This document shows positions 6,090 through 12,494 of a stretch of DNA of 12,562 nt, one piece after another. Where the stretch lies: contig JACQEE010000204.1 in the NCBI GenBank assembly GCA_016200725.1, forward strand, positions 1-12,562. The letters run 5' to 3'. The translations under genes were made by a program, and so were the position numbers. The notes under the pieces were generated by a model that was given only the letters and a program-made list of their open reading frames with translations, searched no databases and was not told the origin of the DNA. The DNA comes from Chloroflexota bacterium (lineage in GTDB: Bacteria > Chloroflexota > Dehalococcoidia > SHYB01). Position 1 is the stretch's first letter; each line of letters starts with the position of its first letter.

Positions 6090-7811
6090 ATGGCTACGCA
6101 GGTCAGAGCTCAACGAGTCGGTTCACCGATACGGATCGAGGCCAGGGGCCTGAGGGTGGTGATAGGAAAGGACGGCAAGGGCCCTGTTCTCCTAAACGAC
6201 GCTTCGCTTACTGTCCTTCCTGGTGAACTCGTCGCTATTGTTGGCGGCAGCGGGGCGGGTAAGACGACGCTATTGAATGCCCTCGCCGGCGTGAAGCCGC
6301 CAACCGCCGGGCATGTCACCTACAACGGCACTGACTTGTACGCGCACATCGACTACTGTCGCAGTCGCCTCGGGTATGTGCCTCAGGATGACATTGTCCA
6401 CAAAGACCTGACGGTGGAGCGCACTCTCCACTATGCCGGCAAACTGCGGCTTCCCGAAGCGTCTCCTTCAGAGCGCGAGACGCTGGTACGCGAGGCCTTG
6501 ACAGCTCTGGGGCTGGAGCGCCAGGCGAAGCAACGGGTCGGGTCGCTGAGCGGCGGGCAGCGCAAGCGCGCCAGCATCGGCGTGGAACTGCTCACCAAGC
6601 CGGGCGTGTTCTTCTTGGACGAGCCCACGTCAGGCCTCGATCCGGCCACGGGGCGCGAGATGATGCGCTTGCTGCGACGCCTTGCCGATGCCGGCAGCAC
6701 GATTGTTGTCACCACCCACGCGCCCCAAGATATTGGCGGCTGCGACCGAGTGGTCTTCCTGGCTCCCGGTGGGCTGATCGCCTACGCGGGCGCGCCGCAG
6801 GAGGCCCTGGCCTACTTCAACGTGTCCGGCTTCGAGCAAATCTATGAGCGGGTCGCGGCTGTAGAGAGGCCGCAGGTCTGGGCCGAGCGCCTTCGCTCAA
6901 CCAATGGCCGTGCGCCGTCGCAATCTGATAGCCCACCGGCGGCGGTACAGGAAGCAATGTCTTTCAAAGCGGCAGCAGGTTCGGGCAGTTTCATTCACCA
7001 GTGGCTCGTGCTTAGTCAACGGAATCTTGAGACGCTCACGCGAAATCGCCTGACGCTGGCGATCCTGGTCGGCTCGCCGGTCATGGTCATCATGATGTTC
7101 GCCATCCTCTTCAGGAGCGGCGCGTTCAAGTACGCCGACCCCAGTCCCACGTCTGCAGTGATGATCCTGTTCTGGCTCGCGTTCGATGGATTTTTCTTCG
7201 GCCTCACGTATGGGCTGCTGCAAATCTGCACGGAGTTCCCGATCTTTTTCCGGGAGCGGCTGGTCAACCTGAAAATCGCACCCTACGTCTTGTCAAAGGC
7301 AACAGTGCTGCTGCCGATGCTTGGGATGGTCGTAGCGGTGATGCTCCTTGTCTTGTGGGGATTCCAGCGGCTGCCGGATGGTAATGTCGCCCTCTACACC
7401 AAGATGGCCCTGACGTTACTCCTCGTCGGCGTATCAGCCCTAGCGCTGGGTCTGCTTGCTTCCGCCGCAGTGACTAGCCCTGAGCAGGCGTCGCTGGCCC
7501 TGCCCATGCTCTGCTTTCCAGCCGTGCTGTTCTCGGGAGCGATTCTGTCGATCCCCTCGATGGCAGTCGTAGGCAAAGCCATCGCGTTCTTCATGCCCAC
7601 GCGCTATGGCTTCGAAGCCTTGGGCCATACTGCGAAGATGGATGACCTCTTCGCGAACGGGGCGTCGCCGCTGGGCAAGCAACTGCTGGTCGAGTACAAC
7701 GATACGTTCGCGCACGGCCTTCTGGGCCAGTGGGTGATTCTGGCTGCCTTCGCAGTGGTCTTCTTCGCAGGTGCTTGTCTCGTGCTCAGACGGAAAAGCG
7801 TATCGCGTTGA
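6090..7811 (+). CDS. ABCG/White-type ABC transporter (fused ATPase and permease)
   Basis: A 573-residue half-transporter, probably an exporter working as a dimer in the inner membrane. The nucleotide-binding domain comes first: Walker A GGSGAGKTT (52-60), Q-loop Gln99, signature LSGGQRKR (153-160), Walker B VFFLDEP (173-179, Asp177/Glu178) and H-loop His210. GVELLTKPGVFFLDEPTSGL is typical of the ABCG/ABC-2 branch. An ABC-2 type membrane domain follows from about residue 310 to 568, with roughly six hydrophobic segments. The ATG at 6090 starts the domain; GGAGG lies 11 bases upstream, slightly far. It is the last gene of the divergent series, with 29 bp between it and the second methyltransferase. 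The cargo is unknown; the neighbours suggest a methylated product or a toxic compound. Stop codon is TGA. Confidence 0.92.
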   Translation: MATQVRAQRVGSPIRIEARGLRVVIGKDGKGPVLLNDASLTVLPGELVAIVGGSGAGKTTLLNALAGVKPPTAGHVTYNGTDLYAHIDYCRSRLGYVPQDDIVHKDLTVERTLHYAGKLRLPEASPSERETLVREALTALGLERQAKQRVGSLSGGQRKRASIGVELLTKPGVFFLDEPTSGLDPATGREMMRLLRRLADAGSTIVVTTHAPQDIGGCDRVVFLAPGGLIAYAGAPQEALAYFNVSGFEQIYERVAAVERPQVWAERLRSTNGRAPSQSDSPPAAVQEAMSFKAAAGSGSFIHQWLVLSQRNLETLTRNRLTLAILVGSPVMVIMMFAILFRSGAFKYADPSPTSAVMILFWLAFDGFFFGLTYGLLQICTEFPIFFRERLVNLKIAPYVLSKATVLLPMLGMVVAVMLLVLWGFQRLPDGNVALYTKMALTLLLVGVSALALGLLASAAVTSPEQASLALPMLCFPAVLFSGAILSIPSMAVVGKAIAFFMPTRYGFEALGHTAKMDDLFANGASPLGKQLLVEYNDTFAHGLLGQWVILAAFAVVFFAGACLVLRRKSVSR

Positions 7812-7815
7812 ATCT

Positions 7816-7838
7816 CTCAGGCGATTCACTGGCCTGAG
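7816..7838 (+). terminator. Hairpin after the ABC transporter gene
   Basis: CTCAGGC (7816-7822) and GCCTGAG (7832-7838) pair perfectly around a 9-nt loop, five bases after the stop codon. Position and stem fit a transcription end, but there is no clear T tract after it (TATCTGG), so it may instead protect the RNA 3' end. Confidence 0.4.
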
Positions 7839-7963
7839 TATCTGGACTGGGCGTTGCCCTTGCTTTGCATCGTGCCATCTCCCCCTTGCGTACGTGCGTA
7901 GGATGGAATTAGAGGTGGAGAATTAACGTTCTTGCCTTCGGCGCCAATAACGGGCGTGGTGGC

Positions 7964-8005
7964 GGGGAGGTTTGGCAACCCTCGATTCCGTCTCCTAACC
8001 TCCCC
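7964..8005. repeat. Inverted repeat GGGGAGGTT / AACCTCCCC
   Basis: The nine-base arms at 7964-7972 and 7997-8005 are exactly complementary around a 24-nt loop that contains CTCGATTCCG. It looks like another intergenic palindromic element. The arms and loop resemble a tRNA acceptor plus T-arm, but the span is too short for a tRNA. Confidence 0.55.
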
Positions 8006-8090
8006 ACACGGACGCAGAAATGAAAATTGCATCGTCGCCAGCCCGGGATTCCCGCCGGGATGCGGGAGGGTCGCTTCTGTTGAGGCTGCG

Positions 8091-8211
8091 ACGATAGGCG
8101 CGGCTTACGGGAGGGTTAAGGCCGGGTTACGCGAGGGTTAGCGCCGGGATATCGCGGCTTTGAACGCGGGATAAAGGCGGGTTAAACGCCCATTCCTCGC
8201 GGGATCCCGGG
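8091..8211. repeat. Degenerate 11-bp tandem array, consensus GGGWTANNSGC
   Basis: Units begin every 11 bp at 8091, 8102, 8113, 8124, 8135, 8146, 8157, 8168, 8179, 8190 and 8201. The clearest are GGGTTAAGGCC, GGGTTACGCGA, GGGTTAGCGCC, GGGATATCGCG, GGGATAAAGGC and GGGTTAAACGC; the units at 8157 and 8190 are poor matches. GGGATGCGGGA (8057) and GGGTCGCTTCT (8068) may be an outlying part of the array. Eleven is not a multiple of three, so it does not look coding, and the period is about one DNA helical turn. Function unknown. Confidence 0.75.
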
Positions 8212-8280
8212 GAGGTTAGAACGCTCGGCGGCACGCTCGTAACTGCCCCATTGCGCCGCTGTGGCGAACAAGTTGAGGTA

Positions 8281-8685
8281 TTACGATGAACGAGAAGGCT
8301 CTGCGATCAAAAACGCTTGCCCGATTGGTTGACCATCGACAAGTAGACGAAAGATATTGAGTGTGGCGTGTCCTGGGTCAACCGCTAGCGGGAAATCACC
8401 TTCTATTGGAAAACATGTCGTTAAGTGTTCAGAGTTGTTAATCGAGAAATCGAAATTCCGCACTTCAGGAACAAACTGAGAGGCAACGGTCAGTTTATGA
8501 CTGCCAAGAGGGGCAGTGACTCCCACGTATAGAGTCATTCTATGGAGACCCCATGTTTTTTCGTTCTTCGGTAGTCCACCTATTCGAACACTCGTGTAAA
8601 CATGATGAAGATCAACACCGCCCCTGCCATCGGCTGTCATGCCATCAGCAAACAACGCATAGATGCAGATGGGCCTTTGTAACAC
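8281..8685 (-). CDS. Hypothetical protein, weakly like DUF6941-type proteins
   Basis: A 134-residue protein of unknown function, lower in GC than its neighbours. It begins MLQRPICIYALFADGMTADG and has a beta-rich pattern ending NIFRLLVDGQPIGQAFLIAEP. The layout (an opening strand with ALFADG, then HPRMT-like HRMTLYV, then a final LLVDG strand) reminds me of DUF6941 proteins, but this is recognition only. I prefer the GTG at 8685, with GAGG six bases upstream, because the domain starts there. The frame is open to a GTG at 8805 (174 residues), also with a good GGAGG site, but that site lies within a palindromic repeat and the extra 40 residues look unconserved. It is flanked by the 11-bp array downstream and repeats upstream. 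The base composition suggests transfer from elsewhere. Confidence 0.6.
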   Translation of the reverse strand: MLQRPICIYALFADGMTADGRGGVDLHHVYTSVRIGGLPKNEKTWGLHRMTLYVGVTAPLGSHKLTVASQFVPEVRNFDFSINNSEHLTTCFPIEGDFPLAVDPGHATLNIFRLLVDGQPIGQAFLIAEPSRSS

Positions 8686-8813
8686 CTGATGCCTCTTGGT
8701 GAAGATGCGCGGATTGTACCAACGGAAGGCAAGGGAATATGAATAAGGCTCAAGTTGACTGCCTCGACGCCCCTGCCTAGACTTGCTGAGGTTCGACGCG
8801 TCCACCCGTTCCT

Positions 8814-8876
8814 CCCCTTCCCTTTAGGGAATGGGCAAGGGGTTAGAGCCTGCCCTGAGTCCGCGAAGGGTCTGGG
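8814..8876. repeat. Two diverged palindromic repeats in the divergent gap
   Basis: CCCCTTCCC, TTTA, GGGAATGGG (8814-8834) followed by CAAGGGG resembles a worn CCTCTCCCG-type repeat. Next to it GCCCTGAGTCCGCGAAGGG (8852-8870) resembles the CGCCCTGAGCCTGTCGAAGG element at 10822-10845. Both lie between the hypothetical gene and the three-domain fusion gene. Reading them as protein gives only an artificial N-terminal extension of the fusion. Confidence 0.45.
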
Positions 8877-8917
8877 GTAGGGGTCAGGTTGTATTAGGTC
8901 CTATCAGGGAGAAACCC

Positions 8918-11110
8918 ATGGCGCAGTACACAAAGCATGAGGCTCGCGAATGGGCGTGGGAGCACCTGCGCGGTCAGTGGACAACCCTCATCACTCCCTT
9001 CACTCCTGACGACGCAGTCGACGAGGCAGGCCTCCGCTCCAACATCGCCTACATCCGTACTCTCGGCGCGCGCGGCGGCGGCTGCACCTGGGGCATGGGC
9101 GAGTTCTGGAGCCTCACCTTCGACGAGCGTAAGCGCATCATGGGAATCACCGCCGACGCGGCCGCCGGCAAGTGGGGTATCGGCGCGCACGTCACCCACA
9201 CCTCGATCCGCCAGGTGCACGCACTCGCGAAGCACGCCGAGGCGCTCAACTTCGATCTGCTCATCATCGCCGCGCCCTACATGGTCACCAAGACCGAGGA
9301 CCAGGTCGTCGACTTCGTCCGCCACGCCGCCGACCGCACCAACCTCGCGATCATGTTCTACAACTCGCCGCAGTTCGGCATCGTGATGAGCCCGCAGGGG
9401 TTGAAGCGCCTCTGCGCCATCCCCCACGTCGTCGGTGTGAAGGAGGCCTCGTTCAGCCAGCAGACCTCCATCGAGACGCACCTCTTGCTCGGCAAGCAGT
9501 CCATCATCAGCACCCCTGACGAGTGGATCTTCGCCAAGAGCAAGGAACTTGGCTTCCAGCAGCGCGTCATGTTCGCCAACACCTCCGACTGGCGCTTCGA
9601 CCTGCCTGGCGCGAACCACTACGTCCAGTTCGTCGAGCGCGCCTGCCAGGGCGATCTCGATCAGCCCTTCTACGACAAGCACCTCAAAGCGATCAAGGGC
9701 GTATCCGACCAGTGGTGGGGGCGCACCGTCAAGAAGTTCAACGGCGCGCTGCCCGTGCCGATGGTCAAAGTCTGGGCCGAACTCATGGGCATGAAGGCCG
9801 GTCACACGCGACCGCCTCTGGCTGACTTCACTCCAGAGGAGAAGGCCGAACTGCGCCGCGACGTCTCCGCCCTGCGACCGATCCCCTCGCTGGTAGGGGC
9901 GAGCGGCGCTCGCCCGTCTTCGACTCGCCCTTCCATGATGGTCGGTGGCATCCCTGCCCTCGATCAGCGCACCGCCACGATCGTCGGCCCTCGCAACGGG
10001 TCGGCCACGCACACCGTTCGCCCTGCGCCGTCTTCCCCTCTCCCGTCTGCGGGAGAGGATAAAGGTGAGGGTTCGGGTTCCGGCATGATGCTGATGGTCA
10101 GCGTGCAAAACATGCAGGAGGCGCTCGAGGCCGACAAGGGCGGCGCGGACATCATCGACGTGAAGAATCTCCAGGAGGCGCTCGTCGGCTCCGGCCACCC
10201 GATGCTCGTCGAAGAAGTCCGCCGCGCCATCAAGGAACCGAAGCACGTCAGCGTGACGCTGGGCGTCGTCCCCAACCAGGCCGGTACTGTCGCGATGGCT
10301 GTCTATGCCGCCGCGCAACTCAACGCCACCTCCGTGAAAGTCGGCTTCGTGCAGGCTGACTACGAGACCGCGCTGCAAATCCTCAAGGACTCCAAGAGCG
10401 CGCTGAAGGGCTCGACGACAAAACTCATCGGCTCCCTCTTTGCCGACAACCATCTGTACAACGGCCTCGATCCGCTCCTCATGCCGCGCCTCGCTCGCGA
10501 GAGCGAATGCGACGGCTGGCTCATCGACACGCTCACCAAGGATGGCCGCAACCTCTTCGACTTCATTCCCGAGGCGAAACTCAAGGAGATGGTGATGGAC
10601 GGCAAGAGCCAGGGCATGAGCACTGCTCTCTCCGGCCACCTGCGCATGACCGACGTCAACGAACTCGCGCGCATCAACCCGGACATCGTCGGCGTCCGCG
10701 GCGCCGTCTGCGCCACCGGCGATCGCAACCGCACCGTCGCCTGGGAAGCCGTCGCCGCCTTCAAGCGCGAACTCGATCTCCGCAAGTCCGGTGCCGTCGA
10801 CCCGCGCGCCGTCCAACCCGTTCGCCCTGAGCCTGTCGAAGGGCGGGCGGATGTTGGCATCAGCCCGAGCGGCTGGGTCATCGTCGATGGCCGCGGCAAG
10901 AACTGCGCCGGCGTCATCGCGGCAATCAGCAAGCAGGCGGACACCGATCGCCAGTCGCTTATCGAGGCCGTCCTCGCCGATGCGCTCAACATCTACGACG
11001 TGATCCTGTGGACGCAGAACTCCGGCCATCGCCTCATCACGCAGCGCAAGGACAGCGACGGCACGGTGCGCGTGCTCATACAGCCATTCGCGGGCGTCCC
11101 CGCCAAGTAG
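8918..11110 (+). CDS. Three-domain fusion: DapA-like lyase, MfnB (formylfuran phosphate synthase), TusA-like domain
   Basis: A 730-residue cytosolic protein from ATG 8918 (AGGGAG seven bases upstream). Residues about 18-315 form a DapA/N-acetylneuraminate-lyase barrel with Tyr148 (FYNSP) and Schiff-base Lys175 (VGVKEAS). Residues 390-625 match MfnB, which joins two glyceraldehyde-3-phosphate molecules into the furan precursor of methanofuran. Asp414 and Lys416 (GGADIIDVKN), Lys474 (VKVGF), Asp537 and Lys541 (LIDTLTKDG) match the active-site set of the Methanocaldococcus enzyme, and GVRGAVCATGDRN is the family C-terminal motif. Residues 651-723 look TusA-like: VDGRGKNCAG with Cys663, then WTQNSGHRLI; the usual CPxP is CAGV. 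The linkers (about 321-389 and 626-650) contain translated palindromic repeats. An internal ATG at 10085 could start MfnB separately, but its ribosome binding site is poor. No other methanofuran gene is nearby. Confidence 0.9.
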   Translation: MAQYTKHEAREWAWEHLRGQWTTLITPFTPDDAVDEAGLRSNIAYIRTLGARGGGCTWGMGEFWSLTFDERKRIMGITADAAAGKWGIGAHVTHTSIRQVHALAKHAEALNFDLLIIAAPYMVTKTEDQVVDFVRHAADRTNLAIMFYNSPQFGIVMSPQGLKRLCAIPHVVGVKEASFSQQTSIETHLLLGKQSIISTPDEWIFAKSKELGFQQRVMFANTSDWRFDLPGANHYVQFVERACQGDLDQPFYDKHLKAIKGVSDQWWGRTVKKFNGALPVPMVKVWAELMGMKAGHTRPPLADFTPEEKAELRRDVSALRPIPSLVGASGARPSSTRPSMMVGGIPALDQRTATIVGPRNGSATHTVRPAPSSPLPSAGEDKGEGSGSGMMLMVSVQNMQEALEADKGGADIIDVKNLQEALVGSGHPMLVEEVRRAIKEPKHVSVTLGVVPNQAGTVAMAVYAAAQLNATSVKVGFVQADYETALQILKDSKSALKGSTTKLIGSLFADNHLYNGLDPLLMPRLARESECDGWLIDTLTKDGRNLFDFIPEAKLKEMVMDGKSQGMSTALSGHLRMTDVNELARINPDIVGVRGAVCATGDRNRTVAWEAVAAFKRELDLRKSGAVDPRAVQPVRPEPVEGRADVGISPSGWVIVDGRGKNCAGVIAAISKQADTDRQSLIEAVLADALNIYDVILWTQNSGHRLITQRKDSDGTVRVLIQPFAGVPAK
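9893..9918. repeat. GTAGGGGCG palindromic repeat, copy E (inside fusion gene linker)
   Basis: GTAGGGGCGAGC and GCTCGCCCGTC, with arms GGGCGAGC (9897-9904) and GCTCGCCC (9908-9915). It is the same element as the intergenic copies, read through in frame as about LVGASGARPSS (residues 325-335) in the linker between the DapA-like and MfnB domains. Confidence 0.7.
10037..10072. repeat. CCTCTCCCG palindromic repeat, copy 3 (inside fusion gene linker)
   Basis: Arms CCTCTCCCG (10037-10045) and CGGGAGAGG (10050-10058) around TCTG, then a tail with GGTGAGGG. It is the same unit as the two copies at the 5' end of ctaB. It is translated as SPLPSAGEDKGEGS, immediately before the first Met of the MfnB domain. 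Confidence 0.8.
10820..10845. repeat. CGCCCT...AGGGCG palindromic repeat (inside fusion gene linker)
   Basis: CGCCCT (10823-10828), GAGCCTGTCGA, AGGGCG (10840-10845). The CCTGAGCCTGTCGAAGGG core is a type of dispersed repeat found in many bacterial genomes. It is translated as VRPEPVEGR between the MfnB and TusA-like domains. A worn relative lies at 8852-8870. Confidence 0.65.
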
Positions 11111-11133
11111 CCCGCGTCGCGCTGCCGGACGCG

Positions 11134-11170
11134 AAACGGCGGTCCGCCGCGGTGGCCGTTTGTGTTTGTG
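11134..11170 (+). terminator. Probable terminator of the fusion gene
   Basis: AAACGGC (11134-11140) pairs with GCCGTTT (11155-11161). The GC-rich interior GGTCCGCCGCGGTG can also fold back (CGGCGG with CGCCG). TTTGTGTTTGTG follows, a moderately T-rich run. It lies 23 bases after the fusion gene's stop, ahead of the coxB promoter. Confidence 0.5.
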
Positions 11171-11206
11171 ACAACCCGAACTAGTATTTGTGATTCTAAG
11201 TACAAA
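11165..11206 (+). promoter_or_regulatory. Direct repeats TTTGTGA and inverted TTTGT/ACAAA upstream of coxB
   Basis: TTTGTGA occurs at 11165-11171 and again at 11187-11193, 22 bp apart (two helical turns). The second copy also begins an inverted repeat, TTTGT (11187-11191), ten bases, ACAAA (11202-11206), ending four bases before the -35 box. The placement fits an activator site; the factor is unknown. Confidence 0.4.
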
Positions 11207-11209
11207 CCC

Positions 11210-11239
11210 TTGACAACAATCTGTTGGCGGTGCTAGCAT
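11210..11239 (+). promoter_or_regulatory. Sigma70-type promoter for the coxB operon
   Basis: A perfect -35 box TTGACA (11210-11215) is followed after 18 bp by TAGCAT (11234-11239), with TGC just before it giving an extended -10. The start of transcription would be near 11246, leaving a leader of about 75 nt before the coxB ATG. Confidence 0.7.
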
Positions 11240-11320
11240 CTCCCCCGGTTAGCACCCCGCCAAACCTGAAGGCCAACGCGCCCCGCGCGACGTGTTCAGC
11301 CTGGGAGAGTAGACCCCGTA

Positions 11321-12430
11321 ATGCTCCCGCGCATTCGCCTGAATCGCCGCCTCGTCCTTCTCCTCGGTGCCCTCCTCCTCATCCTTTTCGCCGCCGCCTG
11401 CAGCAAGGGTGCGCAGTCAACCTTTGACCCCAAAGGCCCGGTCGCCCGAGACCAAAACGATCTCTTCTTGCTGATCTTCTGGTTGGCCGTTGGCGTCTTC
11501 ATCCTCGTCGAGGGTCTGCTGGTTTATTCGATCATCAGGTTCCGACGTAAAAAGGGCGACGACACTCTGCCAAAGCAGGTCCACGGCAATTCCAAGCTCG
11601 AAGTGTTTTGGACGCTGATCCCTCTTGCAATAGTCGTGGTCATCGCGATCCCGACGTACACAACAATCGCCGACCAGCATTCTCCCCCCGATGGTGAATC
11701 AGTCAAGGTCGAGGTCGTTGGCCACCAGTGGTGGTGGGAGTTCCGCTACCCAGAGTTGGGCATCGCCACCGCCAACGAACTGAACGTGCCTACGGGCAAG
11801 GTCATCAAGATTGATATGCTGTCGGGCGACGTAGTTCATAGTTTCTGGATACCGAAACTTGCCGGGGCAACGGATGTCTTTCCGAATAGGCTCACTCAGA
11901 TGTGGTTCATCGCGGACGATGTTGGCACTTACTATGGCCAGTGCAAGGAACTCTGCGGTGTCGAGCACGCGCTCATGCGCATGCGCGTCGTCGCACGCAC
12001 GCCCACCGACTTCGATACATGGGCGGCTAGTCAGAAATCGCCGCCACCCGCTCCTGCGCCTGGGAGTCTTGCCGCGCAGGGCCAGCAGGTCTTCGCCACG
12101 CACGGCTGCCTCCTCTGCCACACGACGAGCGGTCCCGAAGCGCCTGGCACGCAGGAAGGGCGTGAGAAGGGCTACGAGAGCGGCCAATCCGTCTTTCCTG
12201 GGCCGAATTTGACGTACTTCGCGACACGGGATTCCTTTGCAGGCAGCGTGAGGGATCGGACCGAGGATAATCTGCGCGAATGGCTTACTGACCCAGACGC
12301 CGTAAAGCCGGGCAACCATATGGCTCAACTCGCGCCGGCATACCAGAACCCGGACCTGAAGTTGTCGAAACAGGATATCGATGCGCTCATCGCGTACTTG
12401 ATGAGCCGGACGCCTGCCCCGTCCCAATAG
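11321..12430 (+). CDS. coxB: Cytochrome c oxidase subunit II, caa3 type (CuA plus cytochrome c domain)
   Basis: A 369-residue subunit II of a haem-copper terminal oxidase, passing electrons from its own haem c to the CuA centre and on to subunit I. The N-terminus is a lipoprotein signal with lipobox FAAAC (Cys27), followed by two membrane helices (about 47-72 and 97-113). The outer cupredoxin domain has the aromatic stretch HQWWWEF and the CuA ligands His173, Cys208, Glu210, Cys212, His216 and Met219. A C-terminal cytochrome c domain carries CLLCH (263-267) with Met334 as the likely distal ligand. ATG 11321 follows GGGAGAG at eleven bases. Tandem stops TAG TGA end it. The haem A it requires elsewhere in the complex would come from CtaB/CtaA encoded on the other side of the window. 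Confidence 0.96.
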   Translation: MLPRIRLNRRLVLLLGALLLILFAAACSKGAQSTFDPKGPVARDQNDLFLLIFWLAVGVFILVEGLLVYSIIRFRRKKGDDTLPKQVHGNSKLEVFWTLIPLAIVVVIAIPTYTTIADQHSPPDGESVKVEVVGHQWWWEFRYPELGIATANELNVPTGKVIKIDMLSGDVVHSFWIPKLAGATDVFPNRLTQMWFIADDVGTYYGQCKELCGVEHALMRMRVVARTPTDFDTWAASQKSPPPAPAPGSLAAQGQQVFATHGCLLCHTTSGPEAPGTQEGREKGYESGQSVFPGPNLTYFATRDSFAGSVRDRTEDNLREWLTDPDAVKPGNHMAQLAPAYQNPDLKLSKQDIDALIAYLMSRTPAPSQ

Positions 12431-12494
12431 TGAAGAAGAGAAGGAGCATCACCCTGCCGGCGGCTCGAAATTTCGGCCCCTGCGGAGGCACGAC

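Larger units (their letters stand above)
7812..8280. other. Gene-free gap between convergent genes, filled with repeats
   Basis: I see no credible coding region in these 470 bases. They hold, in order, the hairpin after the transporter, a degenerate palindrome around 7875-7906 (CCATC ... GATGG with an inner TACGT), a 9-bp hairpin at 7964-8005 and the 11-bp tandem array. A short plus-strand frame (7932-8141) translates repeats only and has no usable ribosome binding site. Confidence 0.6.

Noticed and set aside
7964..8005. tRNA-like acceptor and T-arm (GGGGAGG / CCTCCCC with a CTCGATTCC loop)
   Set aside because: Only 42 nt long, with no anticodon or D arm. It fits better as a palindromic repeat.
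7932..8141. 69-codon open frame in the 7812-8280 gap
   Set aside because: It crosses the hairpin and part of the 11-bp array, has no good ribosome binding site, and its translation has no recognisable features.
8091..8211. CRISPR array
   Set aside because: Units are 11 bp and directly adjacent, with no spacers and no cas genes.
8894..11239. 781-codon open frame on the minus strand
   Set aside because: It lies opposite the three-domain fusion gene, shows low-complexity Arg/Asp/Gly/Val-rich sequence, and has no recognisable motif. It is an effect of GC-rich third codon positions.
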